Shown: piece after piece, positions 43,750 to 51,990 of the stretch
Layout: every line of letters starts with the position of its first letter
How positions within the stretch are numbered: position 1 is the stretch's first letter
Translations under genes and position numbers: made by a program
The notes under the pieces: generated by a model
Seen by the model: only the letters and a program-made list of their open reading frames with translations
Databases searched by the model: none
Told to the model about the DNA's origin: nothing
From: Paenibacillus plantiphilus
GTDB taxonomy: Bacteria > Bacillota > Bacilli > Paenibacillales > Paenibacillaceae
Assembly (NCBI RefSeq): GCF_927798095.1
Contig: NZ_CAKMMF010000016.1
Span: 1 to 64,000 of the forward strand
Direction: 5' to 3'
Length of the DNA stretch: 64,000 nucleotides

Positions 43750-44925
43750 GTGCATATCGTCAAACTGACAGCTCGTTTGCTGATGGCCCTATGCCTGGCT
43801 TCGATCATGCCAGCTCTGCTGTCAGGCTGCTGGTCGAAGCAAGAATTGAACGACAGATCGTTCGTCTCGACAATGATCATCGATATGAACAAAGAGGGTG
43901 AGACAGAGGTTTCTACGTTGTTTCTCCTGCCTAACCGGATTTCGACGGGATTGGAATCGAACGCTCCGGGTCAGAAACCATATGTGCTTGTTACCGGCAA
44001 AGGACGGAACGTTGCAGAGGCATTCCATAAGCTCCAACGGGATCTGCCCCGCAATGTTACTTGGGGACAGATGTCGGTTATTATCATCGGCGACCGGTAT
44101 GCACGAGCCGGACTGGCTCCCCTGTTCGATTTCTTGATCCGCTCTACGGAGTTCAGGCTGCGAGTCAATGTGTTTTATTTCAAGGGCGTCGCTCGCAATC
44201 TCTCCAAGCTTGCTCCCATATTCGAACGGTTTCCGACCGAAATCTGGCGTGAGACCACGCATACGAAACGAATTCCACCGATACAGATACGCGATTTGTT
44301 ATATGCCTATTGGAATAATCTTGGAGATGGCTACATGCCTGAGCTCGTCCTGCGAATGAACAATCTGCTGACCGAGAACAAAAAGATGCCATGGTCAGGG
44401 ATCGGCGGAGCGGCTTTAATCAAAAATGGAAAAGTAACGGATCGGTTTACAGATGAGGAAACAGAGGGCATTCTTGTTCTAACGAATGATGTCGATGAAT
44501 TGCTCGTAACAGCACAAATGCCGGACGATGAAGAACTGGTCAGCGCGCGATTAATCGATATCAGACGCAAAGTAAAGGCGGTAAGACGCGGCAATCAGGT
44601 CGAGATCCCCATTTCTGTCACAGCGGAAGCGGACCTGGTGTCCATTCATTCCAGCCTTGATCTGAGCAATCCTTCGAATTTAAGGAAGATCGAGAGGGCA
44701 CTGCAAGAGCGCCTTCAAGAGAAGATACATGCTGCTGTCGATAGAGCCCGGAGACGCCGTGCCGATGTGTTCCAATGGAGCGAATACATTAAATATAAGT
44801 ACCCGTCCCTCTGGCGGCAATGGTCGGAGCGGCTTCGTGAGAATCTTGTCGAGAACGTGAAGCCCGAGATTGACGTCCGTATACATCTGAGGAACACCGG
44901 TGTAAGCCGGTCAAACAAGTCTTAA
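43750..44925 (+). CDS. Spore germination receptor C subunit lipoprotein (GerC/GerKC family)
   Basis: The 391-residue lipoprotein starts at a GTG. The lipobox is PALLSGCWSKQELND (Cys 28), the hallmark GCW(S/D)xxELND of GerC proteins. The long beta-rich region includes GKGRNVAEAFHKLQRDLPRNVTWGQM, and the C-terminus (IERALQERLQEKIHAAVDRARRR, DVFQWSEYIKYKYPSLW) is typical. It is anchored outside the spore inner membrane and required for the GerA-type receptor. It follows the A subunit by 31 nt. Confidence 0.93.
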   Translation: MHIVKLTARLLMALCLASIMPALLSGCWSKQELNDRSFVSTMIIDMNKEGETEVSTLFLLPNRISTGLESNAPGQKPYVLVTGKGRNVAEAFHKLQRDLPRNVTWGQMSVIIIGDRYARAGLAPLFDFLIRSTEFRLRVNVFYFKGVARNLSKLAPIFERFPTEIWRETTHTKRIPPIQIRDLLYAYWNNLGDGYMPELVLRMNNLLTENKKMPWSGIGGAALIKNGKVTDRFTDEETEGILVLTNDVDELLVTAQMPDDEELVSARLIDIRRKVKAVRRGNQVEIPISVTAEADLVSIHSSLDLSNPSNLRKIERALQERLQEKIHAAVDRARRRRADVFQWSEYIKYKYPSLWRQWSERLRENLVENVKPEIDVRIHLRNTGVSRSNKS

Positions 44926-44946
44926 ATGAGGAGGCGACACCAAGCC

Positions 44947-45168
44947 ATGCTGATTCTGATCATCGGTTTCACGGTCGTCGGATATTACCAGGCTGCCTTG
45001 CATCGCCGTCTTAAGACGGGCAGACGGGAGAAGAGTCTTGCATACAGCGTTACCGGACTGGCGTTCGTCTATAGCGTGCTCTGCCATTATTCGCCGGTGT
45101 GGGTGAATCCCAATAACGCGATCCGTCTTGTATTCGAACCCCTTCAAAGCTGGCTGCTGCAAAATTAA
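44947..45168 (+). CDS. Small membrane protein in the germination operon
   Basis: A 73-residue ORF between the C and B subunits. It has an N-terminal helix (MLILIIGFTVVGYYQAAL), a basic loop (HRRLKTGRREKS) and a second hydrophobic segment (LAYSVTGLAFVYSVLCHY). An ATG at 44926 directly follows the GerC stop but has no ribosome site. The ATG at 44947 has AGGAGG 12 nt upstream and is preferred. Small two-helix D-type subunits occur in some GerA-family operons and modulate receptor function, so this may be one. The family is not certain. Confidence 0.65.
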   Translation: MLILIIGFTVVGYYQAALHRRLKTGRREKSLAYSVTGLAFVYSVLCHYSPVWVNPNNAIRLVFEPLQSWLLQN

Positions 45169-45188
45169 AGGGGGAAGGGGCTTGCGCA

Positions 45189-46277
45189 ATGAAATCGAAC
45201 GGAACCGTAACCGGACTTCAGCTAGGGGCGCTGACCTTCATTTTTATTTTCTCCACCACAATCGCTTTCTTGATCGGGCCGTTGGTGAAAGCAGCTTCCT
45301 TCGACGGCTGGTTATGCATCTTGATCGGTGGAATCGTCGGTACTGCGATTGCGGTATTATCCATACGCTTTGCTTTACGGCGGCCTAACTCGAATCTCGG
45401 CGAATACGGCAGAAAAATTGTAGGCAGTCCTGTTCATACATGCATCATGCTGCTGACGGCTTTCTTCTATCTCCATCTGTCTGCTTATATTTTGCGGGAG
45501 TTTACCGATTTCTTCGTGCCGTCTTATTTGCGCCAGACGCCGACGCTTGCGGTAGCGGTACTGGTCATGTCGGTGGTCGTGGCGTTGACACAGTCGGGCA
45601 TATCCGCCTTGTTCAGATTTGCTCAGGGCTGCTTTATATTCATTGGGCTGTTCTTCTTGCTGAAGCCGCTATTCTTTGTTTCGGCTCTCGATACGCCGAT
45701 ATGGCATGAGATTGCACGCGTTCACAATTGGAAATCACTGTGGACCCAAACCTATACGATCATCCCTTGGTACGGGGAGCTGATCATGCTGTGCTATGTC
45801 GTTCCGCACTTCACCTCCAAGCAAAAAACGTCCAGAGTACTTTGGATTAGCTCCATGCTGGGAACTTACATTCTGATCGTTGAGTTTCTGCTAATTGTGC
45901 TGTTCTTCGGGCCGGAGCTCGCGGGCACACTCATCTATCCGGCGCTTGATTTGACTGGCTTCATTCATTTCGGCGATTTCCTGTACAATCTGGACGCCTT
46001 GATCGTCTCCATCTGGTTCATGGGATTTTTCGTGAAGCTGTGCGCAATATTCGCCATAGGCACACTAATTTTCTCAGAGGCGCTGTCCATAAAAAATTAT
46101 CAGCCTCTGACCGCTCCGCTGGCTGCGGTTGTTGTTGCGATCTCAATCGTCATGTCGAGGAATCCGGAGGAGCTGGCAAGTTTCTTCAACAGCAGCTGGT
46201 CCACCTTCGCGTTGGCTCTGGAAAGCTTGACACTTCTCTACCCGCTTGTCGCATGGGCGAGAGGGATTAGAGCCTGA
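45189..46277 (+). CDS. Spore germination receptor B subunit (GerB/GerKB permease family)
   Basis: The 362-residue polytopic protein of the APC-type spore permease family has about ten hydrophobic helices. The first is LQLGALTFIFIFSTTIAFLIGPLVKAA, and there is a conserved GWLCILIGGIVGT near 40. It likely forms the germinant-binding or channel component. GGGGGAAGGGG precedes the ATG. The gene order A-C-B, as in gerK of Bacillus, supports a gerK-type operon. No clear terminator follows. Confidence 0.93.
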   Translation: MKSNGTVTGLQLGALTFIFIFSTTIAFLIGPLVKAASFDGWLCILIGGIVGTAIAVLSIRFALRRPNSNLGEYGRKIVGSPVHTCIMLLTAFFYLHLSAYILREFTDFFVPSYLRQTPTLAVAVLVMSVVVALTQSGISALFRFAQGCFIFIGLFFLLKPLFFVSALDTPIWHEIARVHNWKSLWTQTYTIIPWYGELIMLCYVVPHFTSKQKTSRVLWISSMLGTYILIVEFLLIVLFFGPELAGTLIYPALDLTGFIHFGDFLYNLDALIVSIWFMGFFVKLCAIFAIGTLIFSEALSIKNYQPLTAPLAAVVVAISIVMSRNPEELASFFNSSWSTFALALESLTLLYPLVAWARGIRA

Positions 46278-46387
46278 ATGCTGGTCATCAGGCCATCCCG
46301 TATCCGGTCATCCCTTCGTCTATTGGACTGCCTTGCAATCATACACTAGGTGAAACGATTCTTTGTCTGCAGGGAGGGCTTTCATCT

Positions 46388-47236
46388 ATGGAACAAGCCG
46401 CAGGTGGATGCATAACGGTTCGGGAGGAGCATTTGTTCTGGCTCGAAGTGCTGGAGGATCACGCGCATTTTCTTCGGGATTATCTATCCCCGGTGGAGAC
46501 GAGATGGTGGCATGAAGCAGAACGATTCATCGAACGGTTCCGCGCAGCGATTGGGCAAGCTGCTGCGCTCCCGCTCTATGATGAAGCAAATTCGGAGAAA
46601 ATGACAGCATTTGCCCGTAGTGTGTATCCGCTTGCGGACGCCTATTGCAATCTTGAAGGACATATGCAGCATTTGCGGCTATGGAATCTCGTCAACCTTA
46701 ATCTGACCCCGTCTTACTTTAACGGCACGATTAATGAGAATCGAGAGTATTTGCGCCAGCTATCCTACTTGATGAAGGGGATCCCTGCCAAGCCGCTGAC
46801 GCTGACGCAATTGCTTGATTTGTGGCTGGAAGATCAGGTCGGCCATGCTGTGCTGCTGCAAGGCTTGCTCGATCCTGTAGAGCGGACGCTTGGCGCCGAA
46901 GCGGATAAATATGCAACGTTATTCTCGTCGTACATGGTCAAAAACCGTGCCATGCAAGGCTACCTGCGGTTTACGCCTCCCGGATTTCCAGCAGAAATCC
47001 AGTTCGCCACGGAAGTGCTCGGAACGACGAAGGCATTCTATGATTTCGTGCAGCGGGTTGTTCTTCAGTACTGCCAAGCCCAGCTGCTGTCGAAAGCGAC
47101 TCTCCGTTTTCTGGAGCATCATTTTCCGGAATCCTGCTATTTCATGCGCAAGCTGGCAGCGTTCATCCCTGGCTCGCCTTCATTCACGGATTGCCCGTTG
47201 ACCCGCCGCCCATTGAATCACCCTTCGTCCGGTTAG
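46388..47236 (+). CDS. DUF2935-family protein
   Basis: The 282-residue soluble helical protein has a His/Glu-rich pattern (EEHLFWLEVLEDHAHFLRDYLSP near residue 15; NLEGHMQHLRLWNL; LEDQVGHAVLLQGLLDPVE) typical of the DUF2935 family, a two-repeat four-helix bundle that could hold a di-metal site, as in ferritin-like folds. The function is not established. AGGGAGGG lies 9 nt before the ATG. Its last 53 nt overlap the convergent thioredoxin-reductase-like gene. Confidence 0.82.
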   Translation: MEQAAGGCITVREEHLFWLEVLEDHAHFLRDYLSPVETRWWHEAERFIERFRAAIGQAAALPLYDEANSEKMTAFARSVYPLADAYCNLEGHMQHLRLWNLVNLNLTPSYFNGTINENREYLRQLSYLMKGIPAKPLTLTQLLDLWLEDQVGHAVLLQGLLDPVERTLGAEADKYATLFSSYMVKNRAMQGYLRFTPPGFPAEIQFATEVLGTTKAFYDFVQRVVLQYCQAQLLSKATLRFLEHHFPESCYFMRKLAAFIPGSPSFTDCPLTRRPLNHPSSG

Positions 47237-48140
47237 TCCAGGCCTCTCCCAGCAGCTCGCCATTAATACTCATACCTGCCAACGCGCCCATAGAGGCAGC
47301 TGTAATTACCTGATACATCTCCGTTGCCGCATCTCCGGCACTATAGATGCCCGGCACATTTGTTTTCCCGAAGCCATCGACGACGACAGTTCCTGACTCC
47401 GTGACCTCGCAGCCTAATGCTTGCGGCAAGTCTGAGCCGGCAGCAAGCTTCGGCGCGAAGAAAATCCCTGTGCACGGGATGATTGTGCCGTCGTCAAGAA
47501 CAACCCGCTCCACCATGCCATCATTGGACTCGATACGGCGGATCGGCGAATCTAATGCAGGAACGTCATGTTGCCTTAGTTCCTCGCGCTGTTCATCGGT
47601 CCATTCATCGGGTCCATCGGTGCAGATTGTATATTGACTGGTCCATCCGGTCAGCATTTTGGCTAAGTGCAGCGCCCGCGCTCCCTTGACAATCAAGACG
47701 AGCGGCTGGTCTCTTAATTCCCATCCATCGCAGTAAGGACAGACAAAGGCGCTCGTACCATATACATCTGCCAGCCCGTTAATATTCAGAGGAAGGTCCC
47801 TCATTCCTGCTGCGAAAAGCAGCTTTTTGCACCGGTAGGCCGTTCCTTGTGCGGTCGTAATTTGAAAATCACCATCGCCTCCCGTGACCGCCACAGCCGT
47901 ATCCTCCACAAAATGGACGGAGGGATACGCATGAATCTGCTCCCTCGCAATGCGCCGAAATTCGCTCGGCTTAATGCCGTCCCGAGTAAGAAAACCGTGA
48001 GACTCGCGAGTCACCCGATTGCGCGGACGTCCTTCATCAATGACCACTACGCTTTTTCTCGCCCTGCCCAGCACAAGAGCTGCATTCAGACCAGCTGGTC
48101 CGCCGCCAATAATCCCCACATCGATAAACTGCTTCATCAT
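47184..48140 (-). CDS. Thioredoxin-reductase-like FAD/NAD(P) oxidoreductase
   Basis: The 318-residue flavoprotein has the FAD fold DVGIIGGGPAGLNAALVLGRARKSVVVID at the start, a catalytic-type dithiol CPYCDG near residue 137, and the C-terminal FAD motif GIYSAGDAA. The NAD(P) domain motif is weak: GxGxxA is replaced by VKGARALHLA, so NADPH binding may be altered. This places it among the bacillithiol/YpdA or thioredoxin-reductase-like proteins rather than true TrxB. AGGAAGG is 5 nt before the ATG at 48140; another ATG follows immediately. Its 3' end overlaps the DUF2935 gene. Confidence 0.85.
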   Translation of the reverse strand: MMKQFIDVGIIGGGPAGLNAALVLGRARKSVVVIDEGRPRNRVTRESHGFLTRDGIKPSEFRRIAREQIHAYPSVHFVEDTAVAVTGGDGDFQITTAQGTAYRCKKLLFAAGMRDLPLNINGLADVYGTSAFVCPYCDGWELRDQPLVLIVKGARALHLAKMLTGWTSQYTICTDGPDEWTDEQREELRQHDVPALDSPIRRIESNDGMVERVVLDDGTIIPCTGIFFAPKLAAGSDLPQALGCEVTESGTVVVDGFGKTNVPGIYSAGDAATEMYQVITAASMGALAGMSINGELLGEAWTNRTKGDSMGGGSTGNP

Positions 48141-48171
48141 AATCACCTTCCTGGATCTTTAGTATCTATAA

Positions 48172-48393
48172 TTAATTTTCAAAAATGCACAAGGAAGTAA
48201 TCCAACCATGCATTACTTCTTGTGAATTGAGATACATCTGCTCTTCAGCGCCATACATCACCTTCTTGACCAAACATTCCTTATCGCCTGGTTGGTTGGA
48301 GGAATGGGCCTCCGAACCCTCCGCTTCAAAAAGCATGCCATGCATAACCCCGTACTCTTGGAAAATTGCATGAGCATCGCCTCCCTTCGACAC
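48172..48393 (-). CDS. Possible small protein upstream of the reductase-like gene
   Basis: A 73-codon frame (GTG at 48393, no ribosome site) ends 31 nt before the reductase start. The C-terminal half (ECLVKKVMYGAEEQMYLNSQ) looks protein-like. A different frame has a better ribosome site (GGGAGG before an ATG at about 48372) but encodes only 37 residues of odd composition. Either could be translated, or a frameshift may have broken one small gene. The family is not recognised. Confidence 0.3.
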   Translation of the reverse strand: MSKGGDAHAIFQEYGVMHGMLFEAEGSEAHSSNQPGDKECLVKKVMYGAEEQMYLNSQEVMHGWITSLCIFEN

Positions 48394-48411
48394 GATTAAC
48401 GCATATTACAG

Positions 48412-48453
48412 ATCTATAATGTCTATTATAGATAAATAGAGTCCATAATTCAA
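48412..48453 (-). promoter_or_regulatory. Sigma-A type promoter with overlapping palindromic operator
   Basis: On the minus strand TTGAAT (48448-48453), a 17-nt spacer and TATAAT (48425-48430). A perfect 9-bp inverted repeat ATCTATAAT-GTCT-ATTATAGAT (48412-48433) covers the -10 box and predicted start, so a dimeric repressor (for example MarR or HxlR type) probably controls the reductase-like gene downstream. Confidence 0.7.
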
Positions 48454-48455
48454 GC

Positions 48456-48484
48456 AAAGACCATTCCGCGAAGAATGGCCTTCT
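48456..48484 (-). terminator. Weak terminator after the MacB-type ATPase gene
   Basis: On the minus strand GGCCATTC-ttcgcg-GAATGGTC, followed by CTTTGCTTG. The stem is good but the T-run is poor. It separates the ABC genes from the reductase promoter. Confidence 0.5.
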
Positions 48485-48497
48485 AAACAACCGTACA

Positions 48498-49208
48498 TCA
48501 TGCTAAACAGAGTCCGCCAAGATCGGAAGAATCCTCACATATCTCTCCATCCTTCAAATTGACGATCCTATTTCCATAAGCGGTCGATTCTTTTGAATGG
48601 GTTACCATAATGACGGTCTTATTCTTTGTTCTATTGATATCTCTCAGCAGCTCCAGAATACCAGTGCCTGTCTTACTGTCAAGATTACCTATGGGCTCAT
48701 CAGCCAAAATAATGTCCGGATCATTGATTAAGGCTCTTGCAATGGAAGTTCTCTGCTGCTGGCCGCCTGATAGTTCTCTAGGCGTGTGATGCCTTCGATC
48801 GCTCAACCCCACAATCTCCAGCAACTGGTCTACTTTCTTTATATAATCCTTTCTTTTCTTGCCATCCAGTAAAACCGGAAGTAGAATATTCTCTTCCACA
48901 TTCAAATTCGGAATCAGATTGTAAAACTGGAATATGAACCCTACATCTTTTCTTCTCATTTTACTTTCTGTAGAATCATTCATGCTTGAAAGCTTGTTGC
49001 CATTAATCGCAATGGCACCCGACGTGATTTTATCCAGCCCGCCCATCAAATACAGAAGTGTACTTTTACCCGAGCCTGACGGTCCCATGATTGAAATAAA
49101 TTCCCCTTTATTAACTTTCATGCTGACGTTTTTCAAAATATCAACAACTTGATTGCCCATCTTAAAACTCTTATACAGATCTTTTATTTCCAACACACAT
49201 GTGCTCAT
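48498..49208 (-). CDS. MacB/LolD-type ABC ATPase
   Basis: The 236-residue ATPase has Walker A GPSGSGKSTLLYLMGGLD near residue 40, signature LSGGQQQRTSIARALIN near 145, Walker B DIILADEPIGNLDS and H-loop VTHSKE. It pairs with the FtsX-type permease encoded 9 nt upstream. Such systems use ATP to move extracytoplasmic domains and export or detoxify peptides or lipids rather than import nutrients. The base composition of this gene pair is more AT-rich than the neighbouring chromosome. Confidence 0.92.
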   Translation of the reverse strand: MSTCVLEIKDLYKSFKMGNQVVDILKNVSMKVNKGEFISIMGPSGSGKSTLLYLMGGLDKITSGAIAINGNKLSSMNDSTESKMRRKDVGFIFQFYNLIPNLNVEENILLPVLLDGKKRKDYIKKVDQLLEIVGLSDRRHHTPRELSGGQQQRTSIARALINDPDIILADEPIGNLDSKTGTGILELLRDINRTKNKTVIMVTHSKESTAYGNRIVNLKDGEICEDSSDLGGLCLA

Positions 49209-49217
49209 CGTTTTCTC

Positions 49218-51713
49218 CTATTCATATTTAATAGTTTCCATAATACTCAACTTGTTTGACTTCAGGACAGGGATGAAGGAAGTCAACATCATGATTACGA
49301 TGCTCATCCCGGTTAGAACAACAAATGTTGATATTGAATAGTACATGATGATGGAGCCGTACATAAAGCTCAGCATAAACGGTACAATTTCAATTAATGC
49401 AACAGCGCCGATCAAGCCGATTAATACTCCAAAAATCCCGATGAACGTCGACTCCGTGACAAGCATTTTCTTGAGTTGACTTTTGCTCATTCCAATGGAG
49501 CGATAAATGCCAAGAAACCTCTTCCTTTCAATAAAACTTACAATCAGGTTATTTACAATTCCTACAACACCAATTAATACTGCCAACAGCGAGTAGGCGA
49601 TAATAATATCGAACATGCCGCCGATGAATCCTTTATTAATGTCCTTTAACTCCTGCATCGTTCTGATCACTAATATATCCTTTAAGAACGTTCTTTTGAT
49701 ATCGTTGTATACTTGATTGACGTCTCCCTCTGTTTGGATATAGGTATCGGTATAATACTTCAGGCCGGAATCATTGCTCATATTCTCTGCAGAAATGAAA
49801 ACCATGTTCCCTGTGTTGAACGAACTGTCAATAGAGCCCGTGATCGTATATTCGCCCTGTTTTCCCTTAAAGTCCAGAACCAGCTGATCCCCTATGTTCA
49901 GGCTGAGTTTTGACATCAAAATATCGGTAACAACTACGTTTCTCCCGCTGTTCAATTGGCTGATTGCCTTGACATCATCGTCCCTCAAATTGGCTTTCAC
50001 ATAATTAAAATAGTCAATCCCTCCGATTCCGTACACTCTGTTCAAATAATATTGTTTGTTGGAAATCTGGACATTTTCCATTTCAAAGGTGTTGTTACTG
50101 CCTTCTACACCTGAAACTTGATTGAGCTGTTCAACAAAGCTCGTATCCGCTTGACTGTGTGACAATTTAATATCGTATCCATGGTACTTCTCGTAGGAGT
50201 TCTCAATATCCCTGCTCATGGAACTGGAAATGGTAAAAATCAAAAAGATGCCTGCAATGGACACAGCAATAAGCTTGATGTTGTTTAAAAAGCTTTTATT
50301 GTTATCAATGTTTTTAATTGCAATGGACATCTCGTTACTAAACAAATTTGTGCTTACAAGCAGCTTAATCAATATTCTGACAGCCATCGGAACGATGAGA
50401 ATTAAGGAAATCAACAGAGTCACCATACATACGATGTCCAGAATGAAAGAAAACAGATTGGTTTGTAACAGTCTTGGTACGATTAAGGATGCGGCGAACA
50501 GCAGGACTCCGACTACAGCACCTGCTCCTCTTCTCTCTCCTGCTTTAGAATAGCTGTTTAGGATGATGTCCTTAATCGGCATTCTCGTCGTTTTGACAAT
50601 AGGAATGACTGCACTAATTACTGCGAGTACGATAGCAAAGACAACGGTGTATAAAAGCTGACTCGCAGTGAAGCTTAATTTGATGTCCTGCCCGCTAGTC
50701 AAATGGGGTAAATAGACGAATGCCATAAAATATAATGCGATGATTCCCAGCATACAACCAACAATTCCGCCTGCTAATCCCAAGAAAACACTTTCTAATA
50801 GAAGCAGCGAATTGATTCTTTTTCTAGTACTACCAATACTTCTAAAGGTTCCTATGACAGGAAGCCTTTCAATGACGATGATATTAAATGACGTATACAC
50901 AATAAACACGCTCATAAACATGGCCAGTATGGACACAATCATGAATGGGAGCGATACACTTGAAACGGACTGTGCCAGCTCTGCCTGATTCACCGCTTCT
51001 TTAACATCGCTATCAGGGTATGCCTCCCCTAGTGAAGTCAACATTTCCGCCAACTGGGAAGAATTCTTTAATTTAATATAGACGGCATTCATGGCTCCAT
51101 TCGCATCATAAAGCTTGTCAAGTGTACGCTTCGGAACGATGGCGACCGTGCCCTGACTTTCATTGGAAAAGTAGCCTTTTTGATGCGAGATGGCTGCAAC
51201 GGTGAAGTCTGTCTTCTGATCCGAGACTTCAAGCTCCATGATGCTTCCGACAGCTAGACCGTATCTTTCGGCTATGTACGTACTGATAATGATTAGGTTG
51301 CCTTCGAAATTGTTAAGCTCTCTTTCCTGATCGATGCTCAGCGGATTATAGGTATGGAGATCTTCAATGTCAATTCCCATCACTTTGATATAATTCATAT
51401 CCTCTACATTGGGTGCATATAGAATCATTCCCTCCAATGTACCCACTGCATACTCCAACCGGTCCTTGTCATTTTCTAATGGGGCCATCTCCACATATCT
51501 TGAAACGGCAGCATCATTGTTAGGTCTAATAACAATGTCAGAATTCCCTGCAAATTGCCTGACACGATCCTTCATCATTTCCTTGCTTGTCGTTGATATG
51601 GCGCTTGTAGCGAAAAACAAACCTGCCGAAACTGCAATAGCGACGATAACTAGAAGTGTTCGGAACTTTTTTTCAGCTATATTCCTTAATAAATACTTCA
51701 AAAAAATACCCAT
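49218..51713 (-). CDS. MacB/FtsX-type ABC permease with duplicated domain
   Basis: The 831-residue membrane protein has an N-terminal helix (TLLVIVAIAVSAGLFFATSAIS), a large extracellular MacB-like domain (about 50-250), a block of three FtsX helices (about 265-400), two further helices, then a second extracellular domain (about 530-690) and a C-terminal FtsX block (IIAYSLLAVLIGVVGIVNNLIV, VLIGLIGAVALIEIV). The layout matches the 8-10 helix, two-domain permeases of the LolCE/YknZ-like group. The ATG at 51713 follows AAGGAGAGGG. Longer frames lack a ribosome site. The substrate is unknown. Peptide or lipid export or immunity is plausible. Confidence 0.9.
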   Translation of the reverse strand: MGIFLKYLLRNIAEKKFRTLLVIVAIAVSAGLFFATSAISTTSKEMMKDRVRQFAGNSDIVIRPNNDAAVSRYVEMAPLENDKDRLEYAVGTLEGMILYAPNVEDMNYIKVMGIDIEDLHTYNPLSIDQERELNNFEGNLIIISTYIAERYGLAVGSIMELEVSDQKTDFTVAAISHQKGYFSNESQGTVAIVPKRTLDKLYDANGAMNAVYIKLKNSSQLAEMLTSLGEAYPDSDVKEAVNQAELAQSVSSVSLPFMIVSILAMFMSVFIVYTSFNIIVIERLPVIGTFRSIGSTRKRINSLLLLESVFLGLAGGIVGCMLGIIALYFMAFVYLPHLTSGQDIKLSFTASQLLYTVVFAIVLAVISAVIPIVKTTRMPIKDIILNSYSKAGERRGAGAVVGVLLFAASLIVPRLLQTNLFSFILDIVCMVTLLISLILIVPMAVRILIKLLVSTNLFSNEMSIAIKNIDNNKSFLNNIKLIAVSIAGIFLIFTISSSMSRDIENSYEKYHGYDIKLSHSQADTSFVEQLNQVSGVEGSNNTFEMENVQISNKQYYLNRVYGIGGIDYFNYVKANLRDDDVKAISQLNSGRNVVVTDILMSKLSLNIGDQLVLDFKGKQGEYTITGSIDSSFNTGNMVFISAENMSNDSGLKYYTDTYIQTEGDVNQVYNDIKRTFLKDILVIRTMQELKDINKGFIGGMFDIIIAYSLLAVLIGVVGIVNNLIVSFIERKRFLGIYRSIGMSKSQLKKMLVTESTFIGIFGVLIGLIGAVALIEIVPFMLSFMYGSIIMYYSISTFVVLTGMSIVIMMLTSFIPVLKSNKLSIMETIKYE

Positions 51714-51891
51714 TTTTTTGGCCCTCTCCTTAATCGAATAAGCTGACTTGCTGCTGGATGGCAGGCTAAAGTACCAAAAACGGTAAATATGCAATTTATA
51801 ACCATCTGGGATATAATATACCATAGATTTACATTTGCAGTCTATCGTATCTTCGCAAAATGTCATTCAGTCTCATCGCTTAAGACGATGT

Positions 51892-51955
51892 GCGGTCGAC
51901 CGACCGCCGTCATGCAGCAAAACACCGCGCGCTGGGAGCAGCGCGCGGTGCGAAA
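51892..51955 (+). repeat. Palindromic dispersed repeat, copy 3 (best preserved)
   Basis: TGCGGTCGACCGACCGCCGT, then CATGCAGCAAAA and a perfect 10-bp hairpin CACCGCGCGC-tgggagca-GCGCGCGGTG. It lies between the 3' end of the phosphotransferase gene and the 5' side of the FtsX-type gene. It is GC-rich in an AT-rich setting. Confidence 0.7.
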
Positions 51956-51990
51956 TGAACTAATATATCCTAATCGCGCAAGATTCGATT

